DNA from: Paracoccaceae bacterium
Lineage (GTDB): Bacteria > Pseudomonadota > Alphaproteobacteria > Rhodobacterales > Rhodobacteraceae
NCBI GenBank assembly: GCA_016936395.1
Contig: JAFGXY010000056.1
Coordinates: forward strand, 1-56,431
DNA: 56,431 nt
Direction: 5' to 3'
Shown: positions 17,418 through 26,352 of the stretch, piece after piece
Position numbering within the stretch: position 1 is the first letter of the stretch
How the letters are laid out: the number at the start of each line of letters is the position of its first letter
Notes under the pieces: model-generated
The model's database searches: none
What the model was told of the DNA's origin: nothing
The model's input: the letters and a program-made list of their open reading frames with translations, nothing else
Translations under genes and position numbers: made by a program

Positions 17418-18575
17418 TCAATCGGCGCGGCTGAGAAGCCCGCCGGGGGCGCGAAGGATGCGCCCCTCCAGCTCCAGCGTCAGCAGGTGTTGCGACACGG
17501 TGGCGGGGGGCAGCGACAGGTCGCGGATCAACTGATCCTCGGCCAGCGGGCTGGGGCCAAGGCGGGCAAGGATCTGGCCGTGCAGGCTGGCGATATCGGC
17601 CAGCGGGCGGCGCGGCGGCGTGGGGCCGGGCACGGGGGGCAACAGCGCGGCATCCTCAACGACCCCGCTGGCGGCGGGAAACGGCACCACCTCGGCCCCG
17701 ATCGCCTCCAGCACATCGGCCGGGCCGCGCACCAACGTGGCCCCGTCGCGCAACAGCATGTTGCAGCCCGCCGCACGGGCATCGAACGGATGGCCGGGGA
17801 CCGCCAGCACCTCACGCCCCTGATCCAGCGCGTTTCGGGCGGTGATCAGGCTGCCGGACCGGGCCGCAGCCTCAACCACCACCACCGCGCGCGACAGGCC
17901 CGAGACGATGCGGTTGCGCTGCGGAAAATGCCGCGCCTGCGGTTGCAGACCCGGGGGGTGTTCGGAAATCAGGCAACCCTTCGCAGCAATTTCGGCAGCA
18001 AGGGCAACGTTTTCATCGGGATAGGCCACATCAACCCCGCCTGCCTGCACCGCCACAGTGCCGCTTTCCAGCGTGGCGCGATGGGCTTCGGCATCAATGC
18101 CGCGCGCCAGACCCGACACGCTGACAAAGCCCGCCTGCCCCAGCCCTTCGGCCAGCCGCCGCGCCATGCGCAGGCCAAGGGAAGATGCATTGCGCGCGCC
18201 GACCAGCGCCACCATCGGGCGGTGCAGCAGGGCCACGTCGCCCTTGGCCCACAAAACCGGCGGCGCATCGGGCAGGTCGATCAGCGACGGCGGATAATCG
18301 GCACTGCCCCAGACGATCAGCGCGGCCCCCAACAGGCGACCTGCCGCCAGCTCGTGCCGCGCCACCTCAACCGGGCAGGGGCTGTAATTTTCAACGCCCG
18401 CCGCATGGGCCACCTGCGGCAGCGCCAGCAGCGCCGCGCGGGCCGTGCCGTGTTCAGCCATCAGCCGGTGCCATGTCACCGCGCCAACCCTGCGGGAGCG
18501 AATGAGGCGCAAAGTGTCCACCGGGTCATCGTCCAGGGGTGTGGGGTGGGGTGTGGGTTTGGATGTCAGTCCCAT
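17418..18575 (-). CDS. dprA: DNA-processing protein DprA
   Basis: 385 residues. DprA loads RecA on incoming single-stranded DNA during natural transformation. The Rossmann-like core carries VALVGARNASSLGLRMARRL, SVSGLARGIDAEAHRATLES, and SEHPPGLQPQARHFPQRNRI, followed by VVVEAAARSGSLITARNAL. A C-terminal winged-helix (SPLAEDQLIRDLSLPPATVS) gives the long DprA form common in alphaproteobacteria. It lies just upstream of topA, a usual order in this group. The start at 18575 gives a slightly proline-rich leader that may be a few residues too long. Confidence 0.94.
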   Translation of the reverse strand: MGLTSKPTPHPTPLDDDPVDTLRLIRSRRVGAVTWHRLMAEHGTARAALLALPQVAHAAGVENYSPCPVEVARHELAAGRLLGAALIVWGSADYPPSLIDLPDAPPVLWAKGDVALLHRPMVALVGARNASSLGLRMARRLAEGLGQAGFVSVSGLARGIDAEAHRATLESGTVAVQAGGVDVAYPDENVALAAEIAAKGCLISEHPPGLQPQARHFPQRNRIVSGLSRAVVVVEAAARSGSLITARNALDQGREVLAVPGHPFDARAAGCNMLLRDGATLVRGPADVLEAIGAEVVPFPAASGVVEDAALLPPVPGPTPPRRPLADIASLHGQILARLGPSPLAEDQLIRDLSLPPATVSQHLLTLELEGRILRAPGGLLSRAD

Positions 18576-18764
18576 GTCCGCCTCGCCTCATTCGCAGCCC
18601 CACCGTGCACCGATGAGGGTTAACAGGAGGTGAATCAAAAAAAGAAACGCGGCCTTTGACGAAAACTTGCCACCTTGCGTCGGGAAGGCGATTGCCGCGG
18701 CCGCCAAAGTTTGATCAAATGTCGGAAATCAGGCCCGAGGTCGGGCCGTTTTGGAGCCCTTGCC

Positions 18765-20039
18765 ATGAAGAACGCCGATGTAGCGCTGCGCCGTGATGAT
18801 GCCATTTCGCGTGGCGTGGGCATGATGACCCAGATCTACGTGGATCGCGCCCTGAACGCCGAGGTCTGGGACATCGAGGGCAACCGCTATATCGACTTTG
18901 CGGCAGGCATTGCCGTGGTCAACACCGGCCATTGCCACCCGCGCGTGATGGCGGCGGTGACCGAACAGATGGGCCGCTTTACCCACACCTGCCATCAGGT
19001 GATGCCCTATGAAAACTATATCCGGCTGGCCGAACGCCTGAACGCGGCGGTGCCGGGGGATTTTGCCAAGAAGACGATCTTTGTCACCACCGGGGCGGAA
19101 GCCTGCGAAAACGCCGTGAAAATCGCCCGCATCGCCACCGGGCGCAATGCGGTGATCGCCTTTGGCGGCGGTTTCCATGGCCGCACCTTCATGGGCATGT
19201 CGCTGACCGGCAAGGTGGAGCCCTACAAGAAAGGCTTCGGCGCGATGATGCCCGATGTCTTTCATGTGCCCTTCCCGATGGGGCCGCATGGCATTTCCAC
19301 CGCCGATTCGCTTGCCGGTATCGAAAAGCTGTTCAAGGCCGATCTGGACCCGGCCCGCGTGGCGGCGATCATCTTTGAACCCGTGCAGGGCGAGGGCGGC
19401 TTTTACCCCGCGCCCACCGACCTTGTCCGCGCCATCCGCGCGCTGTGCGACACGCACGGCATCGTGATGATCGCCGACGAGGTGCAGACCGGCTTTGCCC
19501 GCACCGGTGCGCTGTTCGCGATGCAGGCCTATGGTGTCGCTGCCGATCTGACCACCATGGCCAAGGGTCTGGCCGGTGGCCTGCCCTTGGCCGCCGTCAC
19601 CGGCCGGGCCGAGATCATGGATGCCGCCAACCCCGGCGGCCTTGGCGGCACCTACGGCGGCAACCCCCTAGGGATCGCTGCCGCCAATGCGGTTCTTGAC
19701 GTGATCGAGGACGAAGACCTCTGCGCCCGCGCCAATGAACTGGGCAGCCGCCTGAAGCAACGGCTGGAGGCGATCCGCTCGACTGCGCCCGAGATCATCG
19801 ACATCCGCGGCCCCGGCTTCATGGTGGCGGTCGAGTTTGCCAACCCCGCCACGCAGGAACCGGATGCCGGGTTTACCGGACGTGTCAGGGCAGAGGCGCA
19901 AAAGCGCGGGCTTATCCTGCTGACCTGCGGCGTTTACGGCAACGTGGTGCGTTTCCTTGCCCCGATCACCATTCCCGATGCGCATTTCGCCGAGGCGATG
20001 GATATTCTCGAGGCTTCGGTGGCGGCCGCCCGCCATTAA
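18765..20039 (+). CDS. gabT: 4-aminobutyrate transaminase
   Basis: 424 residues, class III aminotransferase. The PLP lysine is K267 in TTMAKGLAGGLPLAAV; D238 in MIADEVQTGFARTG binds the pyridine nitrogen; TTGAEACENAVKIAR binds phosphate. It transfers the amino group of GABA (or another omega-amino acid) to 2-oxoglutarate. A gabD partner is not next to it, so the substrate assignment rests on sequence likeness. A GGCCCGA/TCGGGCC hairpin followed by GTTTT lies 18-33 bases before the start and could attenuate or delimit expression. Confidence 0.88.
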   Translation: MKNADVALRRDDAISRGVGMMTQIYVDRALNAEVWDIEGNRYIDFAAGIAVVNTGHCHPRVMAAVTEQMGRFTHTCHQVMPYENYIRLAERLNAAVPGDFAKKTIFVTTGAEACENAVKIARIATGRNAVIAFGGGFHGRTFMGMSLTGKVEPYKKGFGAMMPDVFHVPFPMGPHGISTADSLAGIEKLFKADLDPARVAAIIFEPVQGEGGFYPAPTDLVRAIRALCDTHGIVMIADEVQTGFARTGALFAMQAYGVAADLTTMAKGLAGGLPLAAVTGRAEIMDAANPGGLGGTYGGNPLGIAAANAVLDVIEDEDLCARANELGSRLKQRLEAIRSTAPEIIDIRGPGFMVAVEFANPATQEPDAGFTGRVRAEAQKRGLILLTCGVYGNVVRFLAPITIPDAHFAEAMDILEASVAAARH

Positions 20040-20146
20040 GGCGGTCTGCGGCAGGCAGGATACCGCGCAATCATGCAACCGTGATTGGAACGGATCGGCA
20101 GGATGGCGCGTTGTCGGGGGGTAAACAACCCGGAAAGGTTTGTCCC

Positions 20147-20404
20147 ATGAAGAGAATCGCCCTTATCCTGCCGATGGTGGCCCTGCTGGCCGCCTGCCAG
20201 ACCGCCAACCAGAACGCCGCCCTTGGAGCCCTTGGCGGTGCCGCTGTCGGTGCTGCGGTGTCCAGTGACAAGGACCGCACCCAAGGCGCGCTGATCGGCG
20301 CGGCGGTGGGTGTTGCGGCCTCCACCCTGATCGGCCCAGCCGGGCAGCCCGGCCAGTGCATCTACCGCGATCAGCAAGGCCGCCGCTTTACCGCCGCCTG
20401 CTGA
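20147..20404 (+). CDS. Glycine-zipper lipoprotein (85 aa)
   Basis: The signal MKRIALILPMVALLAAC has its lipobox cysteine at residue 17. Two glycine-zipper runs follow (GALGGAAVGAAVSSDKDR and GALIGAAVGVAAST), then a short cysteine-containing tail (GQCIYRDQQGRRFTAAC). It is an envelope lipoprotein of the YMGG/17-kDa-antigen type, similar in layout to the one at 350-559. The ATG at 20147 was chosen for the signal peptide. Role unknown; transcribed alone. Confidence 0.8.
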   Translation: MKRIALILPMVALLAACQTANQNAALGALGGAAVGAAVSSDKDRTQGALIGAAVGVAASTLIGPAGQPGQCIYRDQQGRRFTAAC

Positions 20405-20568
20405 CCGGACCGCGCAAGCGGCGGGCAGAATGCGAGGGGTGGCCGGGCAAAACCGCGCCACCTTCACGAACGCAGTGGCCTGATCTGCACCCAAGGCACT
20501 ACACAGCTTGGCAGCCGAGGCGCTGCCAGATATGACCGGGGCCTGACCTGAACCAAGGCCCCAACACC

Positions 20569-21312
20569 ATGTCCGTTCCGCCACGTGCCGATGCTGACGG
20601 CATCCTGTTGCAAGATGCGGCCGTCACCCTGTCGGGAAGGCTGGTTCTGCACGGGCTGTCGCTGCACCTGACCGAGCGGCGGATCGGCATCATCGGGCGC
20701 AACGGGTCGGGGAAATCGACCCTGTTGCGCCTGATGGCAGGCCTGATTGCCCCCAGCACCGGCATCGTGCGGGTCGATGGCCTCGACCCGGCCCATGACC
20801 GCAAGGCCATGCTGCACCGCCTTGGCATCCTGTTCCAGAACCCCGACCATCAGATCCTGTTTCCCATTGTCGCCGAGGAACTGGCGTTTGGCCTGATCCA
20901 GATGGGCACACCCAAGCCGCAGGCGATGGCGCGCGTGGCGGCACATCTGGCAAGCCATGGCCGCGCACACTGGCACGATGCCGCGGTCTCGACCCTGTCG
21001 CAGGGCCAGCGCCATTGGCTTTGCCTGCAAGCCGTGCTGCTGATGCAGCCCGCGACGATCCTGCTGGATGAACCCTTGGCCGGGCTGGACCTGCCAACCC
21101 AGGCCCGCCTGATCCGGGCCTTTGCCGCCTTGCCACAGCGCCTGATCAGCATCACCCATGACCCCGCCACGCTGGCAGGGGTGGATCGGGTGATCTGGCT
21201 GGACGCCGGGCGGATCGCTGCCGATGGCACACCCGGCGATGTGCTTCCCGGCTTTGCCCGCGCCATGCACCAGATCGGAGGGCAGGATGCTGACGCTGAC
21301 CTCGCCGGTTGA
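20569..21312 (+). CDS. bioM: Biotin ECF transporter ATPase BioM
   Basis: 247 residues. Walker A is GIIGRNGSGKSTLLRLMAGL, the Q-loop is GILFQNPDHQILFP, the signature is a modified LSQGQRHWLCLQAVL, and Walker B is ILLDEPLAGLDLPT. The NPDHQ Q-loop is typical of energy-coupling-factor ATPases. With bioN and bioY downstream it forms a dedicated biotin uptake system (BioMNY, known in Rhodobacter capsulatus). Its 3' end overlaps bioN by 26 bases. No BioR-like operator was seen in its leader. Confidence 0.9.
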   Translation: MSVPPRADADGILLQDAAVTLSGRLVLHGLSLHLTERRIGIIGRNGSGKSTLLRLMAGLIAPSTGIVRVDGLDPAHDRKAMLHRLGILFQNPDHQILFPIVAEELAFGLIQMGTPKPQAMARVAAHLASHGRAHWHDAAVSTLSQGQRHWLCLQAVLLMQPATILLDEPLAGLDLPTQARLIRAFAALPQRLISITHDPATLAGVDRVIWLDAGRIAADGTPGDVLPGFARAMHQIGGQDADADLAG

Positions 21313-21883
21313 CACGCCGCTGCACCACCTGCCCGCCGGGGCCAAGCTGGCCGCGCTGGCCGCGACAACCCTTGCGCTGTTTGCCACCCACAGCACCGTG
21401 CTGCTTGCCGCAGCCCTGACGCTGATCGCCGCCCTGCACCTGATCGGCGGCCCCCGCTTTGCCGCGCATGGCGCACGGATGCTGACCCCACTTTGGCCTT
21501 TTGTTGCCGTGGTGGCGCTGTGGCACCTGTGGGCCGGTCAGGCCCAGCAGGGCGGCACCATCGTGCTGCGGATGCTGGCGGCGGTGGCGGCGGCCAACCT
21601 TGTCACCGTGACCACCCGCCTGTCGGACATGATGACCGTGTTGGAACGCCTCGCCCGCCCGCTGTCCCCCATCCTGCCGCCGCGCCGCCTTGCCCTTGCC
21701 ATCGCGTTGGTCATCCGCTTCATCCCGGTGCTGTCCGAGCGCATGGCGTTGCTGGCCCAGGCCTTTCGCGCCCGCAGCCCGCGCCGCAGCGGCTGGCGCT
21801 TGCTGGCCCCGGCGGCGCTGGCCGCCCTTGATGATGCCGACCATGTGGCCGATGCCTTGCGCGCCCGCGGCGGTGTGGGCTAA
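21287..21883 (+). CDS. bioN: Biotin ECF transporter transmembrane coupling protein BioN
   Basis: 198 residues with four to five hydrophobic helices. The two Ala-Arg motifs that touch the ATPases in EcfT proteins are present, as FRARSPRR and ALRARGG near the C-terminus. The ATG at 21287 lies inside the end of bioM, so translation is probably coupled. It links BioM to the substrate-binding BioY in the inner membrane. Confidence 0.88.
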   Translation: MLTLTSPVDTPLHHLPAGAKLAALAATTLALFATHSTVLLAAALTLIAALHLIGGPRFAAHGARMLTPLWPFVAVVALWHLWAGQAQQGGTIVLRMLAAVAAANLVTVTTRLSDMMTVLERLARPLSPILPPRRLALAIALVIRFIPVLSERMALLAQAFRARSPRRSGWRLLAPAALAALDDADHVADALRARGGVG

Positions 21884-21908
21884 GATCAAGACAGCAAACG
21901 GAGAGCCC

Positions 21909-22451
21909 ATGGAACGCAGCCTGACCCACATCGCCCTTTTCGCCGCGCTGATTGCCGTTTTGGGTCTGGTGCCGCGCCTTGATCTGGCCACAGGGGTGCC
22001 GGTCACCGCGCAATCCTTGGGCATCATGCTGTGCGGCACCGTGCTGGGGGCCAAACGAGGGGCGCTGGCCGTGCTGTTGTTCTTGCTGCTGGTGGCCCTT
22101 GGCCTGCCGCTGCTGTCGGGCGGGCGGGGGGGGCTTGGCGTATTCGTCGGCCCGACGGTCGGCTTTCTGATCGGCTTTCCCATCGCCGCCTTTGTGGCGG
22201 GCTGGGTGATGGAACGCACCACCCTGGCCCCGGTCTGGGCCGCCGGGGCGGGGGCGGTGATCGGCGGCATCGGCGTGCTTTACCCCTTTGGCATCCTGGG
22301 GATGAGCGTGGTTCTGGACAAGACCCTGCCCGAGGCTGCTTTGCTCGCGCTGGTCTTCCTGCCGGGCGATATCCTCAAGGCGGCTCTGGCCGGGCTGGTC
22401 ACTCAGGCCATCGCCCGCGCCCGCCCGGCGGCGCTGTTGTCGCGCGCCTGA
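21909..22451 (+). CDS. bioY: Biotin-binding S component BioY
   Basis: 180 residues with six hydrophobic helices. The segment VPVTAQSLGIMLCGTVLGAKRGA is the BioY signature loop, and FVGPTVGFLIGFPIAAFVAG with a conserved lysine near FLPGDILKAALAGL completes the substrate fold. It binds biotin at nanomolar affinity in characterised relatives. It follows bioN by 25 bases with GGAGAG upstream of the start. Biotin uptake supports the biotin-dependent PccAB encoded at the left end of this window. Confidence 0.92.
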   Translation: MERSLTHIALFAALIAVLGLVPRLDLATGVPVTAQSLGIMLCGTVLGAKRGALAVLLFLLLVALGLPLLSGGRGGLGVFVGPTVGFLIGFPIAAFVAGWVMERTTLAPVWAAGAGAVIGGIGVLYPFGILGMSVVLDKTLPEAALLALVFLPGDILKAALAGLVTQAIARARPAALLSRA

Positions 22452-22504
22452 AGCCATACCGCCGGGCACGCGGCAGCCGTGCTGCACCAAAAGAACCCGT
22501 TGGA

Positions 22505-22537
22505 TTGCTGCTTTGCCAAATACTCCCGCCGGAGGCA
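22505..22537. repeat. Dispersed 33-bp intergenic repeat, copy 1
   Basis: This 33-base element differs by one base from 28970-29002. Its core TACTCCCGCCGGAGGCA contains a CTCC/GGAG hairpin. It sits between convergent bioY and aroQ, consistent with a transcript-end or REP-like role. Confidence 0.75.
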
Positions 22538-22570
22538 TCCGCCGTTTGCCGCCAAAGACCGGCGAAACCC

Positions 22571-23011
22571 TTACGCGGCGATCAAGCTCTTCATCCGGCG
22601 CAGCGCCAGCAAATAGCCCTCGGTGCCACAGCCCGCGATTACCCCATCGGCGCGCAAAGACACATAGGAATGTTGCCGAAACGCCTCGCGCTTGTGCACG
22701 TTGGAAATATGCACCTCCAGCACCGGGCCGTCAAAGGCGTGCAGTGCATCCAGAATGGCCACCGAGGTATGGGTATAGGCCGCCGGGTTGATGATGATCC
22801 CCGCCCCCTGCCCGCGCGCCTCTTGCACCCAATCCACCAACTGCCCTTCATGGTTGGTCTGATGGAAGCAGATCACCAGCCCCAGATCCATGGCCAAAGC
22901 CGCACAGGCCGCGGCCACATCCTCCAGCGTCTCGCGGCCATAGATCTCGGGCTGACGCTGGCCCAAAAGGTTCAGGTTCGGGCCGTTCAGAATGTAGATG
23001 GGCTTTGACAT
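22571..23011 (-). CDS. aroQ: 3-dehydroquinate dehydratase, type II
   Basis: 146 residues, the usual length. It makes 3-dehydroshikimate in the shikimate pathway. The active-site tyrosine lies in [33 protein letters not shown] holds the substrate loop, and [20 protein letters not shown] holds the catalytic histidine. I set the start at 23011 ([17 protein letters not shown]) because AAGGA lies six to ten bases upstream; an ATG two codons earlier overlaps that site. Confidence 0.95.
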   Translation of the reverse strand: MSKPIYILNGPNLNLLGQRQPEIYGRETLEDVAAACAALAMDLGLVICFHQTNHEGQLVDWVQEARGQGAGIIINPAAYTHTSVAILDALHAFDGPVLEVHISNVHKREAFRQHSYVSLRADGVIAGCGTEGYLLALRRMKSLIAA

Positions 23012-23218
23012 GGGCATTCCTTGCGCAACTCGCCCGAAGATAGCCAGACAGCGCAGCGGAAGGAACCGCTTTCCGGCGCGGCCCGCAAAAACCGGTGCGC
23101 ATCGGGCGTCTTTGCCCGCCTTGCCCCGCGAAGTCTGCGCCAAGGCGGCAACCGCGCGCCGCACAGGCCGGGACCATCCACACCCGGGCCGGATCAGACT
23201 GCCGGGCTCACCCAGCGA

Positions 23219-24085
23219 TCAGGCGACCTTTTCCAGCGTTACCTCGGGCGTGATGCCAAGGGCGCGCACCACTTCGCGGGTCAGGTGCGGGCGGTTCAGA
23301 GTGTAGAAGTGCAGGTCTTCCACACCGCCTTGCAAAAGGTGGTCGCAAAGCTGGGTGCAATGGGCCAGCGCATACAGCTCTTCGCGCCCGTCGCGGGCGG
23401 CCGTGGTAAAGGCCTCGTCCAGCTTCACCGGCACCGCCGAGCCACAGCGCAGCGCGAACTTCTTGGCGCCCTGCCAACTGGTGATCGGCAGGATACCCGG
23501 AATGATGGGCGCGGTGATGCCTTCCTTCACGCACAGGTCGCGAAAGCGGAAAAAGGTTTCGGCGTCAAAGAAGAACTGGGTGATCGCGCTGCTGGCCCCG
23601 GCATCCAGCTTGCGCTTGAGCCAGCGCACGCCAGAGATTGCGTCGGCCGCATCGGGGTGCGGCTCTGGGTAGGCGCCCACCCGCAGCGTGAACTTGCCGG
23701 TGGCGGCCAAGGCCTCGATCAATTCCACCGCCGAGGCAAAGCCCTCGGGGTGCGCGGTGAACCGCTCGGCCCCCTTGGGCGCATCGCCGCGCAGGGCAAC
23801 AATCTCGGTGACACCCGCCTCGGCATAGGCGGCGGCAATTTCCATCGTCTCGGCACGGGTGGCATCGACACAGGTCAGGTGCGCCGCCACGTTCAGCCCA
23901 TAGTGGCGGCCAATGGTCGTCACCGCCTCATGCGTCAGCTTGCGGGTGGCGCCGCCCGCACCATAGGTGACCGACACAAAGCCGGGCTTCAGCGGCGCCA
24001 GCGCCTGCACGGTTTCCCACAGCCGGAACGACGCATCCAGGCTTTGCGGCGGAAAGAACTCGAACGAAATGCGTGGGCTGGCCAT
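23219..24085 (-). CDS. metF: 5,10-methylenetetrahydrofolate reductase
   Basis: 288 residues, a FAD-dependent TIM barrel. It makes 5-methyl-THF for methionine synthesis. RISFEFFPPQSLDA is the family start, FVSVTYGAGG and EIVALRGDAPKG bind flavin and folate, and ITQFFFDAETFFRFRD follows. It is divergent from metR, its likely activator, across 87 bases that contain a MetR-like dyad. Confidence 0.95.
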   Translation of the reverse strand: MASPRISFEFFPPQSLDASFRLWETVQALAPLKPGFVSVTYGAGGATRKLTHEAVTTIGRHYGLNVAAHLTCVDATRAETMEIAAAYAEAGVTEIVALRGDAPKGAERFTAHPEGFASAVELIEALAATGKFTLRVGAYPEPHPDAADAISGVRWLKRKLDAGASSAITQFFFDAETFFRFRDLCVKEGITAPIIPGILPITSWQGAKKFALRCGSAVPVKLDEAFTTAARDGREELYALAHCTQLCDHLLQGGVEDLHFYTLNRPHLTREVVRALGITPEVTLEKVA

Positions 24086-24128
24086 GGCAGTCTCCTATGA
24101 TGCGCCCCTTGTCGCAGACTTGCCGATG

Positions 24129-24141
24129 TGAGACCAATTCA
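24129..24141. promoter_or_regulatory. Candidate MetR site between metF and metR
   Basis: TGAGACCAATTCA matches the MetR consensus TGAA-N5-TTCA with a single mismatch. It lies midway between the two divergent starts, where MetR usually controls both itself and met genes (known in enterics). Binding is inferred. Confidence 0.5.
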
Positions 24142-24172
24142 TAATCCTCACGATCATCTTGCGGTGAACCTC

Positions 24173-25117
24173 ATGTATATCGAATTGCGCCACCTGCGCA
24201 CCATCCGCGCCATCCATCAGGCGGGCGGCCTTGCCCGTGCCGCCGACCTCCTGAACATGACGCAATCGGCGCTGTCGCATCAGGTCGCCAATCTCGAGGA
24301 TCAGGCCGGGATGGAATTGTTCGTGCGCCGCTCCAAACCGATGCGGCTGTCGGCGGCAGGCGTTCGGATGCTGCGCGCTGCCGAGCGCATCCTGCCGGAA
24401 ATCGAGCAGATGGAAGAGGAATTCCGCTCCCTGCGCTCGGGCAAGACCGGGCGGCTGCACATCGCCATCGAATGTCACGCCTGTTTCGACTGGCTGTTTC
24501 CGGTGCTGGAATTGTTCCGCCGCGCCTGGCCCGAGGTGGATGTCGATATCCGCGCCGGGCTGGCCTTTGACGCCCTGCCCGCCCTGAACCGCGAAGAGGT
24601 GGATCTGGTGATCTCGTCCGACCCGGTGCCCTTGCCCGGCATCACCTTCAACCCGCTGTTCGATTACCACCCTATGTTCGTCGGGTCGGCCCAGAACCCC
24701 TTGGCGGCAAAAGATTTCATCACCGCCGAGGATTTCCGCGACCAGACCTTGCTGACCTATCCGGTCAGCCGCGACAGGCTGGATGTGTTCACCGAACTGC
24801 TGACGCCCGTACGCGTCGAACCCCGCGCCCAGCGCCCGGTGGAACTGACTGCCGTGATCCTGATGCTGGTGGGGTCCAACCGGGGCGTCTCGGTCCTGCC
24901 CGACTGGGTGCTGCGCGATGTGAAATCCAACGCCGATTACATCACCCGCCCGCTTGGCCCCGAAGTGGTGACAAAACGCCTCTATGCCGCCACCCGCAGC
25001 GAAGACGCGGCCAAACCCTACATGGCACATTTCCTGAAACTGGGGCGGTCCGAGCCCGTAAAATTGCAGCGGGCATCGGGGTTCCTTGCCGCACCCGCGC
25101 CTGCCGACCGGCCCTGA
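24173..25117 (+). CDS. metR: LysR-family transcriptional regulator MetR
   Basis: 314 residues. The N-terminal helix-turn-helix is GGLARAADLLNMTQSALSHQ, and ELFVRRSKPMRLSAAGVRML ends the DNA-binding domain. The effector domain from about residue 90 includes FRSLRSGKTGRLHIAIECHA, the MetR homocysteine-pocket region. Divergent placement beside metF makes it the methionine regulator rather than a generic LysR. I chose the ATG at 24173 because MYIELRHLRTI is the MetR N-terminus; an upstream start would add 15 unrelated residues. Confidence 0.9.
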   Translation: MYIELRHLRTIRAIHQAGGLARAADLLNMTQSALSHQVANLEDQAGMELFVRRSKPMRLSAAGVRMLRAAERILPEIEQMEEEFRSLRSGKTGRLHIAIECHACFDWLFPVLELFRRAWPEVDVDIRAGLAFDALPALNREEVDLVISSDPVPLPGITFNPLFDYHPMFVGSAQNPLAAKDFITAEDFRDQTLLTYPVSRDRLDVFTELLTPVRVEPRAQRPVELTAVILMLVGSNRGVSVLPDWVLRDVKSNADYITRPLGPEVVTKRLYAATRSEDAAKPYMAHFLKLGRSEPVKLQRASGFLAAPAPADRP

Positions 25118-25122
25118 CAGCA

Positions 25123-25154
25123 AAAGGCCCCGGAGATGGCTCTCCGGGGCCTTT
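25123..25154. terminator. Strong bidirectional terminator after metR
   Basis: A perfect 14-bp stem, AAAGGCCCCGGAGA with TCTCCGGGGCCTTT around TGGC. A and T runs flank it on both strands, and it separates convergent metR and the VPLPA-CTERM gene. Confidence 0.85.
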
Positions 25155-25192
25155 CGGGGACTGACACTTGCTTCAGCCCGCCACTATGTCGC

Positions 25193-25786
25193 TCAGGCCG
25201 TCTTGCGGCGGCGCAAGGCCGCCAGACCACCCAGACCAGCCAACAGCATCAACCCTGCCGCAGGCACCGGCACGACCGACGGACCCGGCTCTGGCTTCGG
25301 CGGCGCAGCGCCGTCAGTGGTAAGCGACGATTTCGCCAAGGTCACGTACCACCCTGAATTTGTCGAATCGATATCCATCTTGACCTGAAGGCCGTTCACG
25401 ACGTCATCCAACAGGTCGGCGCCCAGAACAAACTCAGTGAACTCCCAAGCGTCATTGGCACCGATCAGAAAGCCCAGTGACAGCCAGGACATCGTGGCGG
25501 CGTCATAGGCAAAGATCTCATCGCGTTCGCCCTGATTGTAATCGACGTCGAAGGCACTGATCAGAAGGGATGCCGTGGTGAACGGGCTGGCGATGGCGCC
25601 GTGAACCCAACCCCAATCCTCATATGCTTTGCGCCAGTAGGTGGCATCGTATTTCAGATCATCCGACGGCACGAAGTAGCCGGTCGGCGCTTCAACCGTG
25701 TCGACCGTCGCAGCGGATGCCAACCCCGGCACCACAAATGCCAGCGAAATTGCGACAGCGGCATTCTTGAGCAATTCAGAAGTCAT
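25193..25786 (-). CDS. Secreted VPLPA-CTERM sorting-domain protein
   Basis: 197 residues. The signal peptide is MTSELLKNAAVAISLAFVVP followed by GLASAA. The mature region is acidic and aromatic, with no known catalytic motif. The C-terminus is PSVVPVPAAGLMLLAGLGGL and then ALRRRKTA: a VPxPA motif, a hydrophobic helix and an Arg cluster, as in the VPLPA-CTERM sorting signal processed by an exosortase-like enzyme (known family). It is probably exported and cleaved. The exosortase is not in this window. By eye its coding sequence is less GC-rich than its neighbours. Confidence 0.8.
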   Translation of the reverse strand: MTSELLKNAAVAISLAFVVPGLASAATVDTVEAPTGYFVPSDDLKYDATYWRKAYEDWGWVHGAIASPFTTASLLISAFDVDYNQGERDEIFAYDAATMSWLSLGFLIGANDAWEFTEFVLGADLLDDVVNGLQVKMDIDSTNSGWYVTLAKSSLTTDGAAPPKPEPGPSVVPVPAAGLMLLAGLGGLAALRRRKTA

Positions 25787-25979
25787 GATAGACCTTTCTA
25801 TTTACAAAACCCGAATACACTGCCTGCGGCAGCATTAACTCTTTAGCTAAAAGTTTACCGAAAGTCATCACGATTCTGGTATTCGCCCTTGATTTGGTTT
25901 TGATACGGTCCAAGCCGCTGCCGCATCGATAGGCGGGGCGTCATCTGAAAGCCCAGCTTTTCCGGCCTCCGCAAACCCC

Positions 25980-26276
25980 ATGCACCAAGATGCGAACCCG
26001 ACCATGTCGGTCAGGCCCCCCCGCACCGGCAAGATCACCTCGACCGGACAGTGGCGTGGCGCGCTGCGGCTGCCACGTAACCATCGCTCCAGCCACCACA
26101 AAAACGCGCCGATGCCCTGTGCCAAATTCCAAGGCGGCCCCTATGTCGTCCGCGCCACCGGTCAGGTGACCAAACCTGACCGCCCCGCCAGCGCGGGCTG
26201 CGTGCGGCTGCACACCGACATCGAAAGGGTGCTGTTCAACAGGGTCCGCGCGAAGGGCAAGGCAAACCTGCGCTGA
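25980..26276 (+). pseudogene. Remnant of an L,D-transpeptidase (YkuD) gene
   Basis: Only the C-terminal third is readable. NAPMPCAKFQGGPYVVRATG and RPASAGCVRLHTDIERVLFN align by eye with the YkuD pattern NAPMPYAIFFxGGYAIHGT ... RPASHGCIRL. The catalytic cysteine remains, but both signature histidines are lost (HGT to RAT, SHGC to SAGC). No upstream frame continues the catalytic domain. It is probably a decayed cell-wall cross-linking enzyme gene. The 190 bases before it hold no other gene that I can support. Confidence 0.55.
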
Positions 26277-26352
26277 CGGCGCCTTGGCGACAGCCTTGCC
26301 CGACTCACGCAACTCTGGCGTAATCGGCGAAGCCTTTGCCGCGAGACGTGCC

